This document shows, piece after piece, positions 25,969-35,977 of a DNA stretch of 64,000 nucleotides. The first letter of the stretch is position 1. Each line of letters starts with the position of its first letter. Below the pieces are notes generated by a model. That model was given only the letters and a program-made list of their open reading frames with translations, was not told the DNA's origin and ran no database searches. This DNA is from UBA6522 sp965204155 (GTDB lineage: Bacteria; Pseudomonadota; Gammaproteobacteria; Steroidobacterales; Rariloculaceae). Position numbers and translations under genes: made by a program. Location: contig OZ241971.1 in assembly GCA_965204155.1 (NCBI GenBank), positions 2,976,001 to 3,040,000 on the forward strand, written 5' to 3'.

Positions 25969-26943
25969 ATGAAGGCGGAAGCGAGAGCGCGCGCCAATAT
26001 TGCGCTTGTCAAGTACTGGGGCAAGGCGGACGACGGACCGCTGAACATTCCCGCCGTCGGCTCCATTTCCATCACGCTGGACGCTCTGTGGTCGGAAACT
26101 GAAGTCCAGTTCGACGGTTCCCTGGCTGCGGACGAGTTGACGTTGAACGGGCAGAACCGCCCGGAGCAACTCGACCGGGTTCGACGTTGCCTCGATCTGC
26201 TTCGGGCGCAGGCCGGAGTGGACCATGCGGCTCGCGTTACCAGCCGCAACAACTTTCCCACCGGGGCCGGCCTGGCCTCCTCGGCGTCGGGATACGCTGC
26301 GCTGACGGCGGCGGCCGCGCGGGCCTTGAACCTGACGCTGTCGCCGCGGGAGCTGAGCGTTGTTGCGCGCCAGGGGTCGGGATCGGCGGCGCGATCAATT
26401 CTCGGTGGATTCGTGGAAATGCGCGCCGGCACCCGGCCGGACGGCTCAGACAGCTATGCCGAGCCGCTGATTGCGGCCGGGGAATGGCCGCTGGAACTGG
26501 TCGTCGCGGTGACGGCGCGGGAAGAAAAGCAAGTGAGTTCCCGCGCCGGAATGACCCGTTCAGCCGCCACGTCGCCTTACTTCCCGGCATGGGTTGCCGG
26601 TAGCCCGCCAGACCTGAGGCAGGCACGCGAAGCGATCGCCAACAAGGATTTCGAGTCGCTGGCGGACGTGGCTGAACGCAATTGTCTCGGCATGCACGGT
26701 GCCGCCATGGCGGCACGGCCGCCGCTGCTCTATTGGAATGCCGCGACGATCGCCTGCCTGGAAGCCGTGCGGGATCTTCGCCGGTCGGCGGTGCCGGTAT
26801 TCTTTACCATCGATGCCGGTCCGCAATTGAAGGCGGTTTGCGCGCCCGGTTCATCGGCAACCGTGCGCGAGGCATTGGCGGACATTCCCGGCGTCGTGGA
26901 TGTGCTGGAGAGCGGCCTGGGTCCGGGCGTCGAAGCAGGCTGA
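25969..26943 (+). CDS. mvaD: Diphosphomevalonate decarboxylase
   Basis: This 324-residue GHMP-superfamily enzyme has ANIALVKYWGK at the N terminus, the ATP loop NNFPTGAGLASSASG at about 94-108, GSGSAARSILGGFVEM with the catalytic-site Arg, and TIDAGPQLKAV near the C terminus. These are diagnostic of the classical decarboxylase that converts mevalonate diphosphate to IPP. Its presence indicates the canonical rather than an archaeal-type mevalonate route. It is 27 bases downstream of squalene synthase and nine bases upstream of phosphomevalonate kinase. Confidence 0.93.
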   Translation: MKAEARARANIALVKYWGKADDGPLNIPAVGSISITLDALWSETEVQFDGSLAADELTLNGQNRPEQLDRVRRCLDLLRAQAGVDHAARVTSRNNFPTGAGLASSASGYAALTAAAARALNLTLSPRELSVVARQGSGSAARSILGGFVEMRAGTRPDGSDSYAEPLIAAGEWPLELVVAVTAREEKQVSSRAGMTRSAATSPYFPAWVAGSPPDLRQAREAIANKDFESLADVAERNCLGMHGAAMAARPPLLYWNAATIACLEAVRDLRRSAVPVFFTIDAGPQLKAVCAPGSSATVREALADIPGVVDVLESGLGPGVEAG

Positions 26944-26952
26944 GGTTCGCAA

Positions 26953-27957
26953 ATGGTTCGCGCAGTCGCCTCCGCGCCCGGCAAGCTGGTCATTCTCGGG
27001 GAGTACGCCGTATTGGCTAATGCGCCCGCACTGGTCATGGCCGTGGACCGCCGTTGCCGAGCCGAAATCCGGTCCAGCGGAAATGCCGTGTGTCGCCTGG
27101 AGTCGTCGGCCGAGGCGGAACGGCATGTCATTTTCAGTAACCGGGCGCGCAGCGGGTTGGCGCTTGTGGATCGGATTTCCGAAGCGTTTCCGATTGCCGA
27201 TGGGACAGCCTGGCGCGGGTTGCTCGACTCCAGCGGACTTTACAGAGAGGGCAGGAAACTGGGTTTGGGCTCAAGCGCAGCGGCCCTGACTGCCTGGTGC
27301 GGCGCCTGGCTAGCGTGGACGGGGCAGGGCATTGCGGAGATGAGCGGCGCGGTACTGCGCCGCTTCATTGAGGAGCACACAGCGTATCAGGGAGGGGCGG
27401 GCAGCGGTCTCGACGTGGCAGCGAGCCTCCATGGCGGTGTGATTCGATTTCAGCTTGACGGGGAAACCGGTCCCCGGGTCGAAAGCGTGCAGCTGCCCGA
27501 CGGTGTGGACTTCGTGAGCGTGTTTGTGCGGACCTCGGCATCCACCCGAAAACACCTGGCGCAATTCCGCGCCCGGTCGACCGAATCTCCGGCTGCAGCC
27601 TCCTTCTGGATGGACTCGCTGGACCGGCTGTCCGAATCCGGCATCGAACGCGCGGCGGCCGGCGATGCAGATGGTTTTCTCGACGCGATACGGGACTATG
27701 CTGGCGGACTTCAGGCATTGGGCGAGTGGATGGGAGCGGAGATTTTCACGCCCGAGCACCTGCACTTGATGAAGTTGGCGGAGCGATTCGGCGTGGCGTA
27801 CAAGGTCAGCGGCGCGGGGGGCGGTGATATGGGGCTGGCCTTCAGTGATGATCCGGAAGCGCTGGTCCGGTTCGGGAAAGCGGCGGGCGAGCGCTATGAT
27901 ACGATCAAATTGGCCATTGACCCACAGGGTCTGGACGTAAGGACAGTGGACCGATGA
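26953..27957 (+). CDS. Phosphomevalonate kinase
   Basis: This 334-residue GHMP kinase has the N-terminal APGKLVILGEYAVLANAPAL, the ATP loop LGLGSSAAALT (103-113), the catalytic-Asp segment GGAGSGLDVAAS and the C-terminal SGAGGGDMG. EYAVL in place of the HAVVYG seen in mevalonate kinases, and its position between mvaD and a separate MVK domain, point to phosphomevalonate kinase. It phosphorylates mevalonate-5-phosphate. Its TGA overlaps the ATG of the downstream fusion gene (ATGA), so the two are translationally coupled. Confidence 0.88.
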   Translation: MVRAVASAPGKLVILGEYAVLANAPALVMAVDRRCRAEIRSSGNAVCRLESSAEAERHVIFSNRARSGLALVDRISEAFPIADGTAWRGLLDSSGLYREGRKLGLGSSAAALTAWCGAWLAWTGQGIAEMSGAVLRRFIEEHTAYQGGAGSGLDVAASLHGGVIRFQLDGETGPRVESVQLPDGVDFVSVFVRTSASTRKHLAQFRARSTESPAAASFWMDSLDRLSESGIERAAAGDADGFLDAIRDYAGGLQALGEWMGAEIFTPEHLHLMKLAERFGVAYKVSGAGGGDMGLAFSDDPEALVRFGKAAGERYDTIKLAIDPQGLDVRTVDR

Positions 27958-30230
27958 GTGAAGATCGACGCGGGATTCCCGAGTTCTACAAGCTGAGCGT
28001 CGCCGAACGCGTTCGCGCAGTGCATGAGCGCGGGATCGTCACCGGCCGCGATTTCCGGGCCCTGGCAAGCGGCCGGCATACGCTGGACCTCGCCTCCGCC
28101 GACAAGATGGTGGAAAACGTTGTCGGTGTCATCGGCCTTCCGCTGGGTCTGGGGATGAACCTTATCGTCAATGGCCGCGGTTACGTGGTGCCCATGGCGG
28201 TGGAGGAGCCGTCGGTCATCGCTGCGTTGGGCTCGGCGTCGAAACTGATCGGGGAGCACGGCGGCTTCGTCGCCGAGGCGACCGATCCAATATTGATCGG
28301 ACAGATTCAGATTGTCGATCTGGACGAAATCGAGGCGGCAAGATCCGCGCTCTTGGAACACAAGCAGGAAATTCTCAACCTGGCGAACAGCTTTCATCCG
28401 AAAATGGTTGCTCGCGGTGGAGGCGCAAGGGATTTCGAACTGTACGACCATACGCTGCCTTCCAGCGGAAAGGTCATGCTGGTAGTCCACTTGCTTGTGG
28501 ATACCCGCGACGCCATGGGCGCAAACGTTACTAACGGCATGTGCGAAGGCGTCGCCCCGCTGATAGAGTCCATCACCGGCGGGCAGGTATTTCTGCGCAT
28601 TCTCTCCAACCTGACCGACCGCTCCGTCGCCCGGGCGCGGTGCACGATTCCGCACTCGGCATTGGGAGGTAACGACTACACCGGAGAACAGGTGCGCGAC
28701 GGGATCATCATTGCGGCGGACTTTGCGGAGGTGGACCCTTACCGGGCGGCCACCCACAACAAGGGGATCATGAACGGCATCGACCCCGTCGCCATCGCCA
28801 CCGGCAATGACTGGCGCGCGATCGAAGCCGGCGCGCATGCGTACGCGGCCCGCGGCGATCGATATTCGTCGCTTACCAGATGGTGGTCCGACAAGGAAGG
28901 AAACCTCTGCGGGAGCATCGAGGTGCCGATCAAGGTGGGCACTGTGGGCGCACCCCTGGAGTCCAATCCGACCGCCGCGCTGAACATGCGCCTGCTGGGC
29001 GTGGAGAGTGCCACACAGCTGGCTGAGATCATGGCTGCCGTAGGTCTTGCGCAGAACTTTGGCGCGCTCCGCGCACTGGCCACCGAGGGTATCCAGAAGG
29101 GTCACATGACATTGCACGCCCGGAGCGTTGTCACCGCCGCAGGCGTGCCCGAGACGCTGTTCGACGACGTACTTGACCGGCTGGTCCTGAGTAACGAAAT
29201 CAAGGTGTGGAAGGCGCAGGAAATTGCCGCCGAACTGAAGCGGGACCCGGACCGCCAGCCCCTGCGCTCGGCCCTGGCGGATGCCGAAGCGGATGCCATG
29301 GGTGTCGGATACGGCAAGGTCGTTCTCCTGGGTGAACACGCCGTCGTCTATGGCCGTCATGCCATCGGCGCACCCGTTCCCATTACCGTGCACGCGGTGG
29401 TTGAGGACTGCGACGAGGGGATCCATGTGATCATCCCCCGCTGGGGGGTGGAGTACCAGCTTGCTCGCAACCCCAAGGACCGCCGTTCGTTCGAGCGCAC
29501 CGCCGGCGTGATCATGGACAAACTTGGACTGAGCGGGCGGTCAATGCGAATCGAGGTGGCTTCCGAGGTGCCCCGAAGCATGGGATTGGGGGGATCGGCG
29601 GCCATGGCGGTGGCCATCGTGCGGGCATTGGACAAGCACTTCCGCCTGGCCCTGTCTGACGAGGAAGTCAATGGGCTGGCCTTTGAATACGAAACCGTAG
29701 CGCATGGAACGCCAAGCGGTCTCGACAACACCCTTGCCTGTTACGGGCGACCGTTGATATTTCGCCCCGGCAAGCCGCCATTGGTCGAGTCGCTCGACAT
29801 CAAGACTCCCATCCCGGCGGTCATCGGCATGACGGGTTTCGAAGGGCTGACAGCCAAGACGGTGGGTCGAGTGAGAACGGCCTGGAAGCAGGATCAGAAG
29901 CTCTACGAACACATTTTCGATCAGATCGACGCGCTGGTATTGCGGGGCGTGCAGGCGATCCGGGACGAGGACCTGCCATCGCTGGGAGAACTGATGAACA
30001 TCTGCCACGGAATGTTGAATGCGCTTCAGGTCTCCACGCCGGAACTGGAGCAATTGGTGGATATTGCGCGCGAAAGCGGTGCGCTGGGCGCGAAGCTGAC
30101 CGGCGGCGGCGGCGGCGGATCGATCGTTGCGATATGCGGCGGCGATACCGAGCCTGTCGTTTCGGCAATACGTTCCGCGGGGTATCAGGCTGTTCCGGTC
30201 AACTTGGGAGCACCCCTGAATGGCGCGTAG
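27954..30230 (+). CDS. HMG-CoA reductase (class II) / mevalonate kinase fusion
   Basis: This 758-residue bifunctional protein covers two consecutive steps. Residues about 1-430 are a class II HMG-CoA reductase: ENVVGVIGLPLGLGMNL (54-70), DAMGANVTNGMCEG (186-199), THNKGIMNGID (catalytic Lys270) and GHMTLHAR (His384). After a linker at about 430-450, a mevalonate kinase follows: GKVVLLGEHAVVYGRHA, MGLGGSAAMAVA (543-554), HGTPSGLDN (Asp591) and KLTGGGGGGS. Both halves retain their key residues. There is no internal stop or restart, so it is one chain as sequenced. HMG-CoA would be reduced and phosphorylated to mevalonate-5-phosphate. It is coupled to the kinase gene upstream and overlaps idi downstream. 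Confidence 0.92.
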   Translation: MSEDRRGIPEFYKLSVAERVRAVHERGIVTGRDFRALASGRHTLDLASADKMVENVVGVIGLPLGLGMNLIVNGRGYVVPMAVEEPSVIAALGSASKLIGEHGGFVAEATDPILIGQIQIVDLDEIEAARSALLEHKQEILNLANSFHPKMVARGGGARDFELYDHTLPSSGKVMLVVHLLVDTRDAMGANVTNGMCEGVAPLIESITGGQVFLRILSNLTDRSVARARCTIPHSALGGNDYTGEQVRDGIIIAADFAEVDPYRAATHNKGIMNGIDPVAIATGNDWRAIEAGAHAYAARGDRYSSLTRWWSDKEGNLCGSIEVPIKVGTVGAPLESNPTAALNMRLLGVESATQLAEIMAAVGLAQNFGALRALATEGIQKGHMTLHARSVVTAAGVPETLFDDVLDRLVLSNEIKVWKAQEIAAELKRDPDRQPLRSALADAEADAMGVGYGKVVLLGEHAVVYGRHAIGAPVPITVHAVVEDCDEGIHVIIPRWGVEYQLARNPKDRRSFERTAGVIMDKLGLSGRSMRIEVASEVPRSMGLGGSAAMAVAIVRALDKHFRLALSDEEVNGLAFEYETVAHGTPSGLDNTLACYGRPLIFRPGKPPLVESLDIKTPIPAVIGMTGFEGLTAKTVGRVRTAWKQDQKLYEHIFDQIDALVLRGVQAIRDEDLPSLGELMNICHGMLNALQVSTPELEQLVDIARESGALGAKLTGGGGGGSIVAICGGDTEPVVSAIRSAGYQAVPVNLGAPLNGA

Positions 30231-30783
30231 GGAAGACGTCTCAAGCCCGGACGAGGAACTCATCCTCGTGGATGAACTGGACCGGGAGATCGGGCGTCGC
30301 GCCAAGGGCGAGTGCCACCAGGGCAACGGCGTCCTGCATCGTGCCTTCTCCATATTCGTGTTCAACGACAGCGACGAACTGCTGCTGCAAAAGCGCAGCG
30401 CCCAGAAGCCGCTCTGGCCGGGCTATTGGTCCAATACCTGCTGCTCGCATCCCCGGGCCGGGGAATCCATGGAGGTGGCCGTAGCCAGGCGGCTTAGGCA
30501 GGAGTTGGGCTTCGAGTGCCCGCTGACCTTCCTGTACAAGTTCAAGTATCACGCCCAATATGGCGCAGTGGGCGCGGAACATGAGTACTGCTGGGTCTAC
30601 CATGGCCGGTATTCGGGTGCGGTCAACGTGAATGTCAATGAGATCGCGGACTGGCGTTTCGTCGGCATCGGCGCGCTGGAAGCGGAGCTTGAAGCCGCTC
30701 CGGAGCAATTCACTCCCTGGTTCAAGATGGAGTGGACCGAGATCAGCCACAATCATTTCGACCGCATTCTGTCGCGGTCCTGA
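30220..30783 (+). CDS. idi: Isopentenyl-diphosphate delta-isomerase, type 1
   Basis: This 187-residue Nudix-fold type 1 isomerase has the catalytic Cys75 in NTCCSHP, the metal-site region ESMEVAVARRLRQELGF and the catalytic Glu in GAEHEYCWVY. It interconverts IPP and DMAPP, which organisms making IPP by the mevalonate route require. Its start lies 11 bases inside the end of the HMGR-MVK gene, completing a coupled operon. It is a normal length for the type 1 family. Confidence 0.93.
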   Translation: MARREDVSSPDEELILVDELDREIGRRAKGECHQGNGVLHRAFSIFVFNDSDELLLQKRSAQKPLWPGYWSNTCCSHPRAGESMEVAVARRLRQELGFECPLTFLYKFKYHAQYGAVGAEHEYCWVYHGRYSGAVNVNVNEIADWRFVGIGALEAELEAAPEQFTPWFKMEWTEISHNHFDRILSRS

Positions 30784-30814
30784 TCCGGTAGCCGGTTTCA
30801 GTGGGTTAGCGGTC

Positions 30815-31600
30815 ATGGCCGATTCGAATCGGAACACGACGCGCAAGCGGGGTATCTACCTGCTGCCCAACCTGCTCACCACCGGAGCACTGTTCGCAGG
30901 GTTCTACGCCATTGTCGCCGCCATCGACCAGAATTTCCTCGGCGCCGTGTGGGCCATCTACATTGCCATGTTTCTGGATGGACTGGACGGCCGCGTGGCC
31001 CGAATGACCAGCACTGAGAGCGATTTCGGGAAGGAGTACGACAGCCTGGCCGACATGGTGTCCTTCGGGCTGGCACCGGCGATCGTCACCTACCAGTGGG
31101 GTGTGGTACGCCTCTCCGAGTACGGGCCGCTGTGGGGAAGGCTCGGCTGGTTGGCGGCATTCCTGTATGCGGTTTCGGCCGCGCTGCGCCTTGCCCGGTT
31201 CAACACCAGCGGTTCCAGCGACAAGCGATTTTTCCGCGGTTTGCCCAGCCCGCCCGCTGCCGCAGGAATCGCGGCGATGGTCTGGGGAAGCATCGAGTAC
31301 GAAATCGGCGGGCTGACCGCACTGGTGGCGGGTGTAGCGATCACCGCGCTCACCGGGACCGCCATGATGTCCAACTTTCGCTACCTCAGCTTCAAGGAAT
31401 TCAACCTGAGCGGGCGTATCCCGTTCGGTAACCTGATCTTCGTGCTGGGCGTGCTGATCCTGGTGGCGCTGAATCCGCCCGTCGTCATATTCGGCATGTT
31501 CGCCGTGTACTCGTGCTCCGCACCGTCGATCTGGGGCTGGCGGCGGTATCGTCGCCGGCGCGCACTGGCCCGGGCTTCAGGTCAGCCCACGAAGCGGTAG
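30815..31600 (+). CDS. pssA: CDP-diacylglycerol-serine O-phosphatidyltransferase
   Basis: This 261-residue inner-membrane CDP-alcohol phosphotransferase has the catalytic signature DGLDGRVARMTSTESDFGKE continuing to YDSLADMVSFG, and about eight hydrophobic helices. LPNLLTTGALFAGFYAI at the N terminus is typical of PssA type 2. It makes phosphatidylserine, the precursor of phosphatidylethanolamine. The ATG at 30815 is chosen because it precedes the conserved NLLT segment; the longer frame runs back into idi. Its 3' end overlaps the convergent mvaS by 19 bases. Confidence 0.9.
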   Translation: MADSNRNTTRKRGIYLLPNLLTTGALFAGFYAIVAAIDQNFLGAVWAIYIAMFLDGLDGRVARMTSTESDFGKEYDSLADMVSFGLAPAIVTYQWGVVRLSEYGPLWGRLGWLAAFLYAVSAALRLARFNTSGSSDKRFFRGLPSPPAAAGIAAMVWGSIEYEIGGLTALVAGVAITALTGTAMMSNFRYLSFKEFNLSGRIPFGNLIFVLGVLILVALNPPVVIFGMFAVYSCSAPSIWGWRRYRRRRALARASGQPTKR

Positions 31601-33045
31601 TACTCGATCCCCTCGTCGCTGAAGGCGGTGTTCGACGCATCGCCCACCGCCTCGACCACGAACCCGTTGTCCGGGTCCTCAAGTCCCCGTGCCTCCCCGT
31701 CATCGTGCAGGCTTTCATACTGTGATCGGCTCAGCGTCTGCCAGGGCGCGAGCGCCTCCATGAACCCGATTCGCAAGGCCGCTTCCTGCCAGCCCTCCAC
31801 GAGCCGCATGGGCAGCGCCTCGGCCGCATCGCCGCTGCCGTAGCCCACCGCCAGGATGTCCCGCCCGGGCAGCTCGATGCCCTCGCGCACCGCCTCCTCC
31901 AGGCCCGCCGCCATCCACGCCGGCAGCGCCGCACAGTACACGTTGCCGATGTCCTTCATGGGTTCGCATCCCAGCGACATCTTGGAGGCAATGAGTTCGC
32001 TGAACACGTGCCCCGCACGGAAGTCCTTCAGCAGCGCCATGCTCAGCGGGTACACCTCCTCGTTGATGTTGCCTTCGCGCACCAGCCGCAGCACGTCCGG
32101 GGTGGATCGCATCTCCGCGATGACGGCATCGGTATCGAGACCGGCACTGCGGCAGTACGCATCGAGTTCGTTGCGCCCGGACTCGCTTTCGTGCGCCAGG
32201 CCGAACAGGTAACTCAGCGCAAAGGCTGTCAGCGGCATGCGGTGATACGGGCGGTGCATGAACACCGCACCCAGCCCGTGATAGTACTCGGGAGGACTCG
32301 CGTTCAGCCGCCGCTGCATGTCCGCAAGCGCGTGCAGCGTCTCGTCCAGGTAACAGGTAGTGGAGTACTTGCCGTTGAACACCGGCAGGTCCTGAAAATG
32401 CCGGTTGAGCTGGTTGCGGATCAGGTTGCGCAGCACGGGCTTGCGAAAGTCCACTGCCCGGTAAGAGGAGGCACTGCCGATGCAGCGCAGGTTCACCTCC
32501 AGCAACTTCGGATCCCGCTCCAGCAGAATGGCCACCGCGCCGGCTCCCTGCGTCGGCTCCCCGGAACTGCCCCGGGCATACTCGGCGATGTCCGCGCTGA
32601 TGACGATGGCGCAGCGGTCATCCTCCGCCAGCGCGAGATACCTGAGCGCGTACTTCAGCGCGTACACCGCACCGAGGCAGGCGTGCTTGATCTCGGGCAC
32701 TTCGCAGTAGCGGTTCACGGGGGGCAGGCCCCGGGCCTTCAGCCCGTCGTCCAGCATGCCCTTGACGATGACCGCACCGGCGGAATTGTCGGTGCTGGAT
32801 TCGGTGCCCAGCCCGAGAAAGCCGATCCTGTCAGGGTTGACTCCGTACTGCTCGATCAGGCGCATGGCGGCCGTGCCGGCCATGGTGTAGACGCTTTGGC
32901 GCGGCCCGCGCATCCGGAAGCTGTTCCCTACCACGGCGCGCGTCTTGTCCCAGGGCGCCCCGGTCCACCCGCACCAGTCCTGCAGGCTCACTCGATAGGG
33001 GGGCACATAGGCCGCGAATCCGCTGATCCCGACGTCTCTGTTCAT
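31582..33045 (-). CDS. mvaS: Hydroxymethylglutaryl-CoA synthase
   Basis: This 487-residue thiolase-fold synthase has Glu82 in LGLGTESSTDNSAG and the acyl-accepting Cys123 in EIKHACLGAVYAL, together with GEPTQGAGAVAILL. The assignment as HMG-CoA synthase rests on these motifs and the adjoining mevalonate genes; it condenses acetyl-CoA and acetoacetyl-CoA. At 487 residues it is longer than the roughly 390-residue firmicute enzymes. It is on the opposite strand from the rest of the pathway, so it has its own promoter. No acetoacetyl-CoA thiolase is present nearby. Confidence 0.88.
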   Translation of the reverse strand: MNRDVGISGFAAYVPPYRVSLQDWCGWTGAPWDKTRAVVGNSFRMRGPRQSVYTMAGTAAMRLIEQYGVNPDRIGFLGLGTESSTDNSAGAVIVKGMLDDGLKARGLPPVNRYCEVPEIKHACLGAVYALKYALRYLALAEDDRCAIVISADIAEYARGSSGEPTQGAGAVAILLERDPKLLEVNLRCIGSASSYRAVDFRKPVLRNLIRNQLNRHFQDLPVFNGKYSTTCYLDETLHALADMQRRLNASPPEYYHGLGAVFMHRPYHRMPLTAFALSYLFGLAHESESGRNELDAYCRSAGLDTDAVIAEMRSTPDVLRLVREGNINEEVYPLSMALLKDFRAGHVFSELIASKMSLGCEPMKDIGNVYCAALPAWMAAGLEEAVREGIELPGRDILAVGYGSGDAAEALPMRLVEGWQEAALRIGFMEALAPWQTLSRSQYESLHDDGEARGLEDPDNGFVVEAVGDASNTAFSDEGIEYYRFVG

Positions 33046-33189
33046 TTGGAACTCCTGATCCGATTCTCCGGTCGGGGCAGATTCACTTTAGCGGGTCCCA
33101 CGGACCGGGACCAATACCGATTTCCTTCAGACCCGATAAGATTATCCAATGTTGAAGGCGCCGAAGCGTCCGGCCGTTGCGAGCCTGCC

Positions 33190-33198
33190 ATTATATCA
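33190..33198 (-). promoter_or_regulatory. Extended -10 promoter candidate for mvaS
   Basis: On the minus strand TGATATAAT provides a perfect extended -10 element (TGnTATAAT) about 145 bases upstream of mvaS. The hexamer at the -35 position is poor, as is common for extended -10 promoters. It would give a long untranslated leader. Confidence 0.45.
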
Positions 33199-33298
33199 AT
33201 CGGTGGGGCGCCAGCCTGTGTTCTCAACCTGCGCAGTACAAAAGTTCGGCTACGTGCTGTAAATTCCAAGCGGCTCGTATTTGGCGCACATTGCTGAC

Positions 33299-33673
33299 AT
33301 GAAATTGAGAATTCTTGGAAACTCGGTACGACTCCGCGTGTCCCAGGCGGAGATGACGCAGATCCGCTCAGAGGGAGTAGTTCGGCAGCATGTGGCATTC
33401 GGCCCCGGGAGGCGGCTGACCTATGAGCTGCGAACCGTCGACGACGGTCGGGTGGGTGCCAGCTACGACGATGAGCACATTCGGGTGACGCTGCCGCGTG
33501 CGGCGGCGGAGCGCTGGCAGGCGCCTGACGAAGTGTCGATCAGGGGTGAACAGGAGTTGCCGGACGGCGAACGCCTCAAGATCCTGGTGGAGAAGGATTT
33601 CCAGTGCCTTGTCCCGCGGGAAGACGAGGATCAGTCCGGGCTGTTTCCGAATCCGCAACAGCCCGAATCGTGA
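33299..33673 (+). CDS. Small conserved protein of unknown function
   Basis: This 124-residue soluble protein begins MKLRILGNSVRLRVSQAEM and contains GPGRRLTYELR, a central beta-rich region and an acidic C terminus with LPDGERLKILVEKDFQCL and PREDEDQ. The opening resembles a family I recall as DUF7009, which is found sporadically in bacteria. It has no catalytic motif or membrane segment. The ATG at 33299 begins exactly at the conserved start. It lies 231 bases upstream of the formate dehydrogenase genes on the same strand, but a link is not shown. Confidence 0.6.
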   Translation: MKLRILGNSVRLRVSQAEMTQIRSEGVVRQHVAFGPGRRLTYELRTVDDGRVGASYDDEHIRVTLPRAAAERWQAPDEVSIRGEQELPDGERLKILVEKDFQCLVPREDEDQSGLFPNPQQPES

Positions 33674-33904
33674 GGAGGATGCCGGGCGGAACACGCCGGC
33701 CAGCGACAAACGCCGGTTCCTGGGCGGGTTGCCGGCGTTGCAGGTTCCTGCCGACAGCAGAGGAGCTGTACGCAACGCGGGCCGCCACTGTCGCCGACGA
33801 AAGACAAAGAGTCGTAAACAAGTGTGTACTCCCAAGCTGACCAACTGCCCGACAAATGGTCGCTCAGGTAAAATGACCGACTGGTCATTTCCCGGGAGAA
33901 GCTG

Positions 33905-34396
33905 TTGAGCACGCAGGATTCCGGCAACGGCACCGACGCTTCCGACGCTTCCGACGCGCTGGTCCGCGAGATCGCCGCTCGCCACGTCGCCCGTCCCGGG
34001 GGGCTGCTGCCGGCGCTGCACGCTGTGCAGGACGAACTCGGCTACGTTCCGCCGGAGGCCGTGCCCACCCTGGCCGAGGTGTTCAATTTTTCCCGTGCCG
34101 AGGTGCATGGGGTCATCAGCTTCTACCACCTGTTCAGAACCACGCCGCCGGGCCGAAAAACGCTGTACCTGTGCCGGGCCGAGGCCTGTCAGGCCATGGG
34201 CGCACGGGCGCTGGAAGAGCACACCAGGGTGCGGCTGGGCATCGGCTTCCATGAAACCACCGCCGACAAGAGGTTCAGCCTGGAACCGATCTATTGCCTG
34301 GGCAACTGCGCCTGTTCGCCCGCGATCATGATCGATGACTTCGTGTACGGGTGCGTGACCCCGGAACGCCTCGATGCGCTGCTGGAAGAGGGCTGA
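33905..34396 (+). CDS. fdsG: NAD-dependent formate dehydrogenase gamma subunit
   Basis: This 163-residue NuoE/FdsG-type thioredoxin-fold 2Fe-2S subunit has ligands Cys90, Cys95, Cys131 and Cys135 (LCRAEAC; YCLGNC). EVHGVISFYHLFRTTPPGRK is typical of the family. It relays electrons between the catalytic subunit and the FMN/NADH subunit of a soluble formate dehydrogenase. The start is TTG at 33905 with GGGAGAAG just upstream; no ATG fits. It is followed after three bases by fdsB. NuoE of complex I is excluded by the neighbouring formate dehydrogenase genes. Confidence 0.9.
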   Translation: MSTQDSGNGTDASDASDALVREIAARHVARPGGLLPALHAVQDELGYVPPEAVPTLAEVFNFSRAEVHGVISFYHLFRTTPPGRKTLYLCRAEACQAMGARALEEHTRVRLGIGFHETTADKRFSLEPIYCLGNCACSPAIMIDDFVYGCVTPERLDALLEEG

Positions 34397-34399
34397 GGG

Positions 34400-35973
<1,574 letters not shown>

Positions 35974-35977
<4 letters not shown>

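Noticed and set aside
27894..29426. Long antisense open frame across the HMGR-MVK gene (similar cases at 49799-51865 and 58166-60079).
   Set aside because: High-GC coding sequence commonly leaves antisense frames open; the translations are rich in Arg, Gly, His and Pro without domain signatures, and the sense strand has an unambiguous gene.
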